From Ga0077560 sp046330435 (GTDB taxonomy: Bacteria; Actinomycetota; Thermoleophilia; Miltoncostaeales; Miltoncostaeaceae), in NCBI GenBank assembly GCA_046330435.1, contig JAXLST010000006.1:310001-374000 (forward strand): a stretch of DNA of 64,000 nt, read 5' to 3'. Numbering within the stretch: the first letter of the stretch is position 1; every line of letters begins with the position of its first letter. Under the pieces are notes generated by a model. That model did not search any database, was not told where the DNA came from, and saw only the letters and a program-made list of their open reading frames with translations. This document shows, in pieces, positions 25,356 through 31,928 of this stretch. The translations under genes were made by a program, and so were the position numbers.

Positions 25356-26381
25356 TCACGGGGTGGCCGTGTCGGAGCCCACGACGGCGCTCACCAGATA
25401 GGTGCTGCGCCCGATCACCGTGCCCGCCGGAACCCCCGGCAGCCACTCCACCGGCGCGATCGTGCGCTGCTGCTCCTCCAGCAGCTGCGAGGTGGACGGG
25501 TCGAAGATCAGGACCTCCAGGATCCCGTCCGCCTCCCGGGCGACGCCGATGCCGGCTCGGCCGTGGGAGTCGCGGACGGCGCCGATCGACCGGACGCCCT
25601 CGATGTACGCGGCGGCGCGGAACAGGGCCGCCCGGGCCCCGGGCGACAGCACCGACTCGCGGAGGCCGTCGCCCACCATCGTGAACGCCTCCTGATCGGC
25701 CGGCTGCCCGCCGTACCGGCCCGCGGCGCCGCGCAGGAGCCGGGCCGCCGCCTCCGGATCGTCCGCGGCCTTCGACAGCGCTTCGTCGGAGGCTCCGGCC
25801 TGCGCGAACGCATCGGCGATGGTGGAGGGCGACGGGTAGCGCTCGTCGGAGACCGCCGGCCGCGACCGCGCCTCGCGCACGGCCGCCTCCCAGGCGGCCC
25901 GGTCGCCGGCCAGGAACCGCACCGGCTCGCTGCGACCCACGAGGTGCAGCCGGCCGTCCCCGATCCAGCTCCGCCGGTCCTCACGCACCAGGTAGGAGGT
26001 GTCGCCGTCCTCGGACACCGAGGTGACCATGGTCGTGCTCTGGGAGTGCGTGTACAGGTACTGCCCGGGGCCGAGGGCCGCGACCGCGGGAGCCGCCGCC
26101 GCGGCGCGGGCACCGGTCTCCAGGGCCTTCACGGTTGCGGCGTCGGCGCGCGGCGTGAGCCCCGCCTCGCCGGGCAGCACCATGCGGGCGACCCCGGCAC
26201 CGGCCAACGTGACGGCGACCGCGCCGGTTGCGGCGACGAGCGCCAGCCGGCGGCGGGACCGGCGGGGAGCGGCCCCGTCGATCTCGCGCGCCAGGGCGCG
26301 CAGCGCGGCGTCGCGGGCGGCGGCGTGGTCGGTGACGGGCGGGTAGGCGGCCTCGACGCCGCGCGTCACGGTGTCAGGCAT
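25356..26381 (-). CDS. CU044_5270-family membrane protein, sigma-factor partner
   Basis: A 341-residue protein. A membrane helix (about 44-65, LALVAATGAVAVTLAGAGV) follows a short cytoplasmic segment. The rest is an extracellular-type domain with GPGQYLYTHSQSTTMV, SWIGDGRLHLVGRSEP and RVLIFDPSTSQLLEEQQ. This arrangement, next to an ECF sigma gene that its start overlaps by 8 bp (26374-26381), is that of the actinobacterial CU044_5270 family. Members often act as regulators or sensors for the adjacent sigma factor. The anti-sigma role here is inferred from context only. Confidence 0.75.
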   Translation of the reverse strand: MPDTVTRGVEAAYPPVTDHAAARDAALRALAREIDGAAPRRSRRRLALVAATGAVAVTLAGAGVARMVLPGEAGLTPRADAATVKALETGARAAAAAPAVAALGPGQYLYTHSQSTTMVTSVSEDGDTSYLVREDRRSWIGDGRLHLVGRSEPVRFLAGDRAAWEAAVREARSRPAVSDERYPSPSTIADAFAQAGASDEALSKAADDPEAAARLLRGAAGRYGGQPADQEAFTMVGDGLRESVLSPGARAALFRAAAYIEGVRSIGAVRDSHGRAGIGVAREADGILEVLIFDPSTSQLLEEQQRTIAPVEWLPGVPAGTVIGRSTYLVSAVVGSDTATP

Positions 26382-26955
26382 CGACGGCCTCCGTGGTGGT
26401 CGTGAGGGAGGGGCGCAGCGCGGCGAGCTCGCCCGACAGGCGGCCGCGTGCACGGGAGATGCGGGATGCGACGGTGCCGGGGCTGATGCCCAGCGCCAGC
26501 GCGATCTCCTCGTAGGTGAGGTCGGCGAGCGCGAACAGGGTCAGCGCGTCGCGCTCCTGCCGGCGCAGGCCGGCGAGCGCGCACCGCAGCGCATCGTGCT
26601 CGGCGGCGCCCAGCCGGGCGTGCGCCGCGGCGTGCGGATCGGCGGGAGGCGCGTCGTGCACACCCGTCGCACGCAGCATCCGGCGCTCGGCGCGGCGCTG
26701 CGAGCGGGCGACGCGCACGGCGATCCCGAACAGCCAGGGCAGCGCGTCGGCGCGGGCGGGGTCGTAGGCCCCGCGGCGGCGGAACGCCACCAGGAACGTC
26801 TCGGAGGCGGCGTCCTGCGCGGCCTCCGCCCCGAACCGGCGCGACAGGTATCCGTGGATCCGGTCGAAGTGCCGGTCGAACAACGCGGCGAACGCCTCGG
26901 GCCGCCGGAGCGACTCCGACACGATGGCCGCGTCGGTGCGGTGATCGGTCGTCAT
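26374..26955 (-). CDS. ECF RNA polymerase sigma factor
   Basis: A 193-residue sigma-70 family protein with only regions 2 and 4. Region 2 is marked by FAALFDRHFDRIHGYLSRR and the segment through ALPWLFGIAVRVARSQRRA. Region 4 holds the recognition helix-turn-helix DLTYEEIALALGISPGTVASRISRARGRL. It overlaps the CU044_5270 gene by 8 bp, so the two are co-expressed. AAGGAGG precedes the ATG at 26955. Its regulon and stress signal cannot be told from here. A GC hairpin (26988-27017) separates it from the upstream peroxiredoxin gene. Confidence 0.9.
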   Translation of the reverse strand: MTTDHRTDAAIVSESLRRPEAFAALFDRHFDRIHGYLSRRFGAEAAQDAASETFLVAFRRRGAYDPARADALPWLFGIAVRVARSQRRAERRMLRATGVHDAPPADPHAAAHARLGAAEHDALRCALAGLRRQERDALTLFALADLTYEEIALALGISPGTVASRISRARGRLSGELAALRPSLTTTTEAVDA

Positions 26956-26987
26956 GCCCCTCCTTGCCCGGGGGGCGGGATCCGCTT

Positions 26988-27017
26988 CCCGGGGAGGGGC
27001 GCCGGCCCCTCCCCGGG
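26988..27017 (-). terminator. Stem-loop between peroxiredoxin and sigma-factor genes
   Basis: CCCGGGGAGGGG pairs perfectly over 12 bp with CCCCTCCCCGGG around a 6-base loop, immediately downstream of the peroxiredoxin stop (27025) on the minus strand. Confidence 0.65.
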
Positions 27018-27024
27018 ATCGGGG

Positions 27025-27684
27025 TCAGCTGGGCTGTGGGACGATCCGGATGTAGGGGCGGGGCTCCTGCCAGCCGTCGGGCCAGATCTCCTTGGCCTGC
27101 TCGTTGCTCACCGACCCGGCGATGATCACGTCCTTGCCCTGGGTCCACTGGGCGGGGGTCGCGACCTTGTGCTTGGCCGTCAGCTGCAGCGAATCGATGA
27201 CCCGCAGCACCTCGTCGAAGTTGCGGCCCGTGGTCATCGGGTACACCAGGATCAGCTTCAGCCGCTTGTCCGGCCCGATCACGAACACGTTGCGGACCGT
27301 CTGGTTGTCGGCCGGGGTCCGCTCTGTCGGGTCGCCCTCCACGCTGGCGGGGAGCATCCCGTAGGCCTTGGCGACCGCGAAGTCGCTGTCGGCGATGATC
27401 GGGAAGTTCGGGGCGGTGCCCTGGGTCTCCTCGATGTCCTTCGCCCACTCGGTATGCCGGCCCAGCGGGTCGACGCTCAGGCCGATGATCTTCACCCCGC
27501 GCTTGTCGAACTCCGGCTTGATGTAGGCCATGTAGCCCAGCTCGGTGGTGCACACCGGGGTGAAGTCCTTGGGGTGGGAGAACAGCACCGCCCAGGAGTC
27601 CCCGATCCAGTCATGGAACCGGATCTCCCCCTCGGTGGTCTGCGCCGTGAAATCGGGCGCGATGTCGTTGAGCTGCAGCGCCAT
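27025..27684 (-). CDS. 1-Cys peroxiredoxin (Prx6 type)
   Basis: A 219-residue antioxidant enzyme that reduces hydrogen and organic peroxides. The peroxidatic Cys45 is in SHPKDFTPVCTTELG, and no resolving Cys is visible in the remaining sequence. The C-terminal extension (about 165-219, TQGKDVIIAGSVSNEQAKE) is typical of the Prx6 subgroup. The start at 27684 has a GGAGG-type site. The LysR-type regulator lies directly upstream, with a T-rich stem-loop (27723-27747) between them, a classic stress-regulator pairing. Confidence 0.93.
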   Translation of the reverse strand: MALQLNDIAPDFTAQTTEGEIRFHDWIGDSWAVLFSHPKDFTPVCTTELGYMAYIKPEFDKRGVKIIGLSVDPLGRHTEWAKDIEETQGTAPNFPIIADSDFAVAKAYGMLPASVEGDPTERTPADNQTVRNVFVIGPDKRLKLILVYPMTTGRNFDEVLRVIDSLQLTAKHKVATPAQWTQGKDVIIAGSVSNEQAKEIWPDGWQEPRPYIRIVPQPS

Positions 27685-27722
27685 GCGGTGTCCTCCTCGG
27701 GACCGGCCGGGACATACGTTGA

Positions 27723-27747
27723 AAAGACCACGGGGATTCTGGTCTTT
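27723..27747 (-). terminator. Rho-independent-like hairpin after lysR
   Basis: AAAGACCA and TGGTCTTT form a perfect 8-bp stem around a 9-base loop, followed on the minus strand by a T-run. It is unusually AT-rich for this window and lies between the lysR stop (27775) and the prx start (27684). Confidence 0.6.
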
Positions 27748-27774
27748 GGCGGTGCCGGAGGCAAGGGCCGCCGG

Positions 27775-28701
27775 TCAGACGGGGGCGATCGCCAGCCACC
27801 CCTCGCGCTCCGCCACGGTGCGCGCCGCCGCGACCGCGGTGTCCACCGACGGCGCCGCGCCCGTCTCGGGCCACACCGCCACGAGCTCCATGTGGGCATC
27901 CGGGTCGCGCAGGGGAACGTGCACCACGCCCTCCCAGGACGTCGTGGACATCGACACCGGCCCCACGAACAGCCGGTCCGGGTGCCGCGACAGGTGCGCG
28001 AGCAGCGGCTCGCGGTTGTCCGGCGCGGCGAGCTCGATGGTGGGCGGGTCGAAGCCCCGGCGCTCGCACAGCTCGATGACCAGGTCGTGGAAGCCGGGCG
28101 CCAGGGACGCCGGGACGACGACCATCGTCTCGCCGCGCAACTCCTCCACCGTCAGGTCGTCGCGTCCCGCGAGGCGGTGGCGGTGGCTGGCGAACACCGC
28201 CAGCGGCTCGCGGCGCAGGCACTCGTGCACCAGCCCGGGCGCGCCGTCGAACTCGCGCACCAGCCCCAGGTCCACGTCGCCCGTGCGCACCGCGTCGATC
28301 ACGCGCGTGCTCCACGCGCGGTGGGCGCTCACCACCACCTCGGGGGCCTCCGCCTCCAGTTCGTCCAGGATCAGCGGCAGCGCCTGGTACCCCACGCTGG
28401 CGGTGTACGCGACGCGCAGCGCCGCCGATGCCCGGTCGTGGGCCCGCCGCGCACGCGTCACGGCGCGGTCCAGTTCCTCCAGCAGCCGCCGGCCGTCCTC
28501 GTGCAGCCCGCGCCCCGCCTCGGTGAGCTCGACGCGGCGGGTGGTGCGCCGCAGCAGCTCCACCCCCAGGCCCTTCTCGAGGGCCCGCACCTGGGCGCTC
28601 AGTGACGGCTGCGCCACGTGCAGCCGCTCCGCCGCACGGGTGAAGCTCAACTCATCCGCAACCGCCAGGAAGTACCGCAAACGCTGGAGCGTCAAACTCA
28701 T
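27775..28701 (-). CDS. LysR-family transcriptional regulator (OxyR-like)
   Basis: A 308-residue protein. The N-terminal winged HTH includes LRYFLAVADELSFTRAAERLHVAQPSLSAQVRALE, and a periplasmic-binding-protein-like effector domain occupies about 90-300. The position next to a peroxiredoxin suggests an OxyR-like stress role, but the redox Cys pair of OxyR is not obvious: the only clear Cys residues are in LVHECLRRE and VIELCERRG. The ATG at 28701 overlaps a 15-bp palindrome (28700-28714), which may be its own operator. Confidence 0.85.
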   Translation of the reverse strand: MSLTLQRLRYFLAVADELSFTRAAERLHVAQPSLSAQVRALEKGLGVELLRRTTRRVELTEAGRGLHEDGRRLLEELDRAVTRARRAHDRASAALRVAYTASVGYQALPLILDELEAEAPEVVVSAHRAWSTRVIDAVRTGDVDLGLVREFDGAPGLVHECLRREPLAVFASHRHRLAGRDDLTVEELRGETMVVVPASLAPGFHDLVIELCERRGFDPPTIELAAPDNREPLLAHLSRHPDRLFVGPVSMSTTSWEGVVHVPLRDPDAHMELVAVWPETGAAPSVDTAVAAARTVAEREGWLAIAPV

Positions 28702-28714
28702 AGCGCGACGCTAT
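28700..28714. promoter_or_regulatory. Palindrome at the lysR start codon
   Basis: ATAGCG-CGA-CGCTAT is a perfect 6-bp inverted repeat, and it contains a T-N11-A LysR-type pattern. It overlaps the lysR ATG (28699-28701) and lies about 85 bp upstream of the divergent aminotransferase gene. Candidate autoregulatory LysR site. Confidence 0.45.
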
Positions 28715-28798
28715 CAATCATGCGGCCGTTTGGTCTTGGACCGCCGGGACCGCACGGGACTACCCTCGGAAGAACGACCCACATTCGAAGGAGTCCCG

Positions 28799-29983
28799 AT
28801 GGCAACGGCACCCCCTCTGCGTCTGTCCTCTCGGACGTCGCACTTCGTTTTGCCCAAGCAGTGGGCCTCGATGCGTAAGGCCGAGGCCATGGAGCGTGAG
28901 ACCGGTAAGCGGGTCATCCATTTTGAGAAGGGTGACTTTCAGGGGGACGAGTTCTACCCGGCTCCGCACATCTATGAGGCTGCCGCGCGGGCGGTGCATG
29001 AGGGCCATGTCCGGTATGTGCCGGGTCCGGGGTTGCCGGAGCTGCGGGACGCGATCGCCGAGGAGGCGACCAAGCGTGGCCGTCCGACCACCCGGGATGA
29101 GGTGCTGGTCACGATGGGTGCCAAGCACGCCCTGACCCAGTCGCTGTTGACGGTGGTCGATCAGGGCGATGAGGTGATCTTCCCGAACCCCGGGTACCCG
29201 CCGGATGAGTTCTGGATCACCTATGCCGGTGGCAAGGTGGTGTACGCGCCGCTGGTGGAGCCGGACTTCCACTTTGACCTGGACAGTCTGCGGAGTCTGA
29301 TCACCCCGCGGACCAAGATGCTGATCATCAACTCCCCGCAGCGTCCCAACGGGATGGTGGTCGGTCAGCTGGAGGAGATCGCCGCGATCTGTGCCGAGCA
29401 CGATGTGATCGTGCTCACCGATGAGATCTTCTCCCACATGGTCTACGCCCCGGCCGAGCACAAGACCATCGCCGCGGTGGATGGGATGGCCGACCGCTCG
29501 ATCCTGGTCGACACCTTCTCCAAGACCTACATCATGACCGGGTTCCGGATCGGGTGGTGTGTCGCCTCCAAGGAACTCATTACGGCGATGGACATCTTCC
29601 AGCAGAACTCGGTGACCAATGTGCCGGCGTTCGTGCAGCTGGCGGCCCTTGCGGCGATCACCGGGCCGCAGGAGCACGTGGAGGTCCAGACCAAGCGTCT
29701 GCAGGCAAAGCGTGACAAGACCGTCGAGCTGCTCAACAAGATCGACGGGATCGACTGCCAGACCCCGGACGGGTCGTTCTATGTGTTCCCCGACATCCGG
29801 GGCACCGGGATGACCGCCCAGCAGTTCGCCGACTACATGATCGAGAACTACCAGGTCGGTGTGGTGGCCGGCACCGCCTTCGGGGACCGTGGGGAGGGCC
29901 ACATCCGCCTGACCTACGCCTGCCCGGACGAGCTGCTCGAGGAAGGCATCGACCGCATCCGCCAGGGCGTCGAGAACCTCTAG
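28799..29983 (+). CDS. PLP-dependent aminotransferase, class I/II fold
   Basis: A 394-residue enzyme. Motifs: FEKGDFQGDEFYPAP in the N-terminus, TMGAKHALTQSLLTV, NSPQRPNGM, LTDEIFSHMVY and DTFSKTYIMTGFRIG with the Schiff-base Lys at about residue 242, and a C-terminal Arg region with HIRLTYACPDEL. The substrate is unknown. The start ATG at 28799 has GAAGGAG upstream. Codon use is unlike its neighbours: many codons end in T or G (GTG, GGT, GAT, CAT, TGT), which may reflect transfer or expression level. The AhpD-like gene follows with a 1-bp overlap. Confidence 0.88.
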   Translation: MATAPPLRLSSRTSHFVLPKQWASMRKAEAMERETGKRVIHFEKGDFQGDEFYPAPHIYEAAARAVHEGHVRYVPGPGLPELRDAIAEEATKRGRPTTRDEVLVTMGAKHALTQSLLTVVDQGDEVIFPNPGYPPDEFWITYAGGKVVYAPLVEPDFHFDLDSLRSLITPRTKMLIINSPQRPNGMVVGQLEEIAAICAEHDVIVLTDEIFSHMVYAPAEHKTIAAVDGMADRSILVDTFSKTYIMTGFRIGWCVASKELITAMDIFQQNSVTNVPAFVQLAALAAITGPQEHVEVQTKRLQAKRDKTVELLNKIDGIDCQTPDGSFYVFPDIRGTGMTAQQFADYMIENYQVGVVAGTAFGDRGEGHIRLTYACPDELLEEGIDRIRQGVENL

Positions 29984-30513
29984 TGGCCCGGGTCGCCTAC
30001 ATCGAGGAGGAGACCACCGGCGATCCGGTCGTCCGCGAGTCGTTCGAACGGATGCGGGCGAAGCGCGGGAAGGTGACGCACATCTACAAGGCGCTGGCCC
30101 ATCGGCCCGAGATCCTCGGGCCGATGGGGCCGTTCGTGGCCGCGGTGCAGCAGGCGTACGACATCGACCCGCGGCTGAAGGAGCGGATCATCCTCCGGGT
30201 GTCGATCGTCAACGGCTCGGCGTACTGCACCCACGCCCACGATCAGATCAGCGCGAAGATGGGCTTCACGGAGGACGAGATCGCGGCGATGCGCGACCCG
30301 GCCTCGGCGGATCTCGCCGATGACGAGCGCGCGGCGCTCGTCTACGCGGAGGAGCTCACCCGCAGCCCCGGTGACGTCTCGGACGCCACCTTCGATGAGC
30401 TGCGCAGGCACTTCGATGAACCGCAGATCGTCGAGATCACGATGATCGCGGCGCTCTACAACATGATCAACCGCTTCAACGAGGCGCTCCGCCTCGACCC
30501 CGAGGCCTACTGA
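29983..30513 (+). CDS. AhpD-like carboxymuconolactone decarboxylase-family protein
   Basis: A 176-residue helical protein of the AhpD/CMD superfamily. The motif SAYCTHAHDQISAKMG carries the Cys and His residues of the family active site (usually CxxCxxxH; here only one Cys, so full AhpD disulfide chemistry is uncertain). The C-terminal helix has EIVEITMIAALYNMINRFNEAL. Start GTG at 29983 lies inside TAGTG, overlapping the aminotransferase stop by 1 bp, so the two are coupled. A hairpin at 30520-30545 ends the unit. Confidence 0.8.
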   Translation: MARVAYIEEETTGDPVVRESFERMRAKRGKVTHIYKALAHRPEILGPMGPFVAAVQQAYDIDPRLKERIILRVSIVNGSAYCTHAHDQISAKMGFTEDEIAAMRDPASADLADDERAALVYAEELTRSPGDVSDATFDELRRHFDEPQIVEITMIAALYNMINRFNEALRLDPEAY

Positions 30514-30519
30514 ACGGCC

Positions 30520-30545
30520 CGCGGGCGGCCCCGCGGCCGCCCGCG
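30520..30545. terminator. Bidirectional stem-loop between convergent genes
   Basis: CGCGGGCGGCC (30520-30530) and GGCCGCCCGCG (30535-30545) form a perfect 11-bp stem with a 4-base loop. It lies between the AhpD-like stop (30513) and the convergent methyltransferase stop (30550). Confidence 0.6.
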
Positions 30546-30549
30546 ACGG

Positions 30550-31155
30550 TCACGCCCGGCGGACGCGCACCAGCGTGTCGATGGCATCCCGCCCGCCCAC
30601 GGGGCGCAGGACGCGTTCCGCTCGCTCCGCCCGCAGGCCCGGTAGTCCATCGAGATCCGCCAGCACGTCCTCCGGGCCGTAGAGAACCGACGGATCCTGC
30701 GGCCCCCCGACGCCATCGGTCAGGTTCCGGATGTCGTGGGCCACGACGACGAGCGCCCCGCCGGGGGCGAGCGCTTCCGCCGCGGCACGCATGGCCGCGC
30801 CACGGGCGGCGGCGGGCACCTGCAGGTACAGCACGCACACCAGATCGAACACCGCCTCCTCGGCGCGCCACTCGGTGACGTCGCCCTGCACGAAGTCGAC
30901 CACGACCCCGCGGTGCGAGGCCATCGCACGGCCCTTCTCCAGCCCCACGGCCGAGAAGTCGACGGCGGTGACGGTCCAGCCCCGCTCGGCCAGCCACACG
31001 GCGTTCCGGCCCTCGCCGGCGGCCAGGTCCAGGGCACGACCCGGGGCCAGCGGCAGCGCCTCGGCGACCAGGAACCGGTTGGGGCGCGCCGTCCACACCA
31101 ATTCCGCGGCGGTGTAGCGCCGGTCCCAGTCCGCGTGGTCCATGCGGCGCATCAT
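30550..31155 (-). CDS. Class I SAM-dependent methyltransferase
   Basis: A 201-residue methyltransferase of the TehB/DUF-type group. Motif I is ALDLAAGEGRNAVWLAERGW (SAM Gly-rich loop) and the later acidic strand is VTAVDFSAVGLEK, followed by FDLVCVLYLQVP and GGALVVVAHD. The substrate is unknown. Three closely spaced ATG codons (31155, 31152, 31143) could start it; 31155 is listed. It is divergent from osmC, with 76 bp between the starts, and convergent with the AhpD-like gene. Confidence 0.8.
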   Translation of the reverse strand: MMRRMDHADWDRRYTAAELVWTARPNRFLVAEALPLAPGRALDLAAGEGRNAVWLAERGWTVTAVDFSAVGLEKGRAMASHRGVVVDFVQGDVTEWRAEEAVFDLVCVLYLQVPAAARGAAMRAAAEALAPGGALVVVAHDIRNLTDGVGGPQDPSVLYGPEDVLADLDGLPGLRAERAERVLRPVGGRDAIDTLVRVRRA

Positions 31156-31172
31156 GCCACCCGATTAACCAC

Positions 31173-31201
31173 TTCACAACCGTGCAGATGTGGACTATGG
31201 T
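31173..31201 (+). promoter_or_regulatory. Candidate sigma-70 promoter of the OsmC gene
   Basis: TTCACA (31173-31178), a 17-base spacer and TATGGT (31196-31201) fit a housekeeping-type promoter 31 bases upstream of the OsmC start codon. Based on matches to consensus only. Confidence 0.45.
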
Positions 31202-31231
31202 CCGTGGCGACCTCACGCGAAGGAGCGGGAC

Positions 31232-31654
31232 ATGCCGGTTCGGGCGAAGCAGCTGATCTTCGAGGCGGACGCGACCTGGGAGGGCCTGGTCTCCTGGGGC
31301 GAGGACGCCCCCGTCCTGCAGACCGGGCCGGGCGCCACGCCCGAGCACCTCATCATGGGCGCGGTCGCCCGGTGCACGCTGGCCTCGCTCCGGCACTCCG
31401 CCGGCCGGGCCGGCATCGAGGCCGGCGGCACCGCCCACGCCCATGGCGTCGTGAGCGCCCGGCCCGAGGACGGGGTGTTCGCGTTCGTGGAGGTCGCGGT
31501 GGACCTGGACGTCACGATGTCTCCGGACCCGGGCCCGGAGGGCCTGCGGGATCTCATCGCCCGCGCGGAGCGGGGATGCTTCGCCGGCCAGTCGCTGCGC
31601 GCAAAGCCCCTGTACCGGTGGAGGGTGAACGGCGCGGAGGTCCCCGCGGCCTGA
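31232..31654 (+). CDS. OsmC-family protein
   Basis: A 140-residue peroxide/thiol-related protein of the OsmC/Ohr fold. The segment TPEHLIMGAVARCTLASLRHSAG carries the first catalytic Cys (residue about 53), and a later Cys lies in AERGCFAGQSLRAK near the C-terminus, giving the usual two-Cys pattern of OsmC. These enzymes reduce organic hydroperoxides in the cytoplasm. AAGGAG precedes the ATG. Confidence 0.85.
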   Translation: MPVRAKQLIFEADATWEGLVSWGEDAPVLQTGPGATPEHLIMGAVARCTLASLRHSAGRAGIEAGGTAHAHGVVSARPEDGVFAFVEVAVDLDVTMSPDPGPEGLRDLIARAERGCFAGQSLRAKPLYRWRVNGAEVPAA

Positions 31655-31666
31655 CGCCGCGTGGGG

Positions 31667-31684
31667 TGGCGGCCGAGGCCGCCA
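31667..31684 (+). terminator. Small hairpin after osmC
   Basis: TGGCGGC and GCCGCCA form a 7-bp stem with a 4-base loop, 12 bases after the osmC stop. Weak evidence only. The rest of the 274-bp gap to the molybdoenzyme shows no gene, only a structured leader near its end. Confidence 0.35.
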
Positions 31685-31848
31685 TGTGCACACAGCGCAC
31701 CGAGGTGGCGTGGCCCGGACGCCCGGGCCGGGACGAGCGGGGGCGCCGGAGGCCTCGGCGCCGGGGTGTCGTGGATCGCAGGGGCCGCACCCGTCCAGGT
31801 GACGTGCTCGTCGGTGTCCGTGACATGGGCGGCCCGCGGGTGGCGCCG

Positions 31849-31909
31849 GGTTGGGGGCAAACGCCCGCGGCATACGCCGGAACGCCGCGGGTAGTTGCAG
31901 TCCCCAACC
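31849..31909 (+). promoter_or_regulatory. Nested-hairpin leader of the molybdopterin oxidoreductase operon
   Basis: Three stacked stems nest perfectly: GGTTGGGG (31849-31856) with CCCCAACC (31902-31909), GCAA (31857-31860) with TTGC (31895-31898), and CCCGCGGC (31864-31871) with GCCGCGGG (31884-31891). The hairpin loop is 12 bases, with short bulges of 3 bases on each side. It ends only 8 bases before the AGGAGG Shine-Dalgarno (31917-31922). That location fits a translation-controlling RNA or attenuator. Confidence 0.5.
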
Positions 31910-31928
31910 ATCCCCGAGGAGGCGGACC

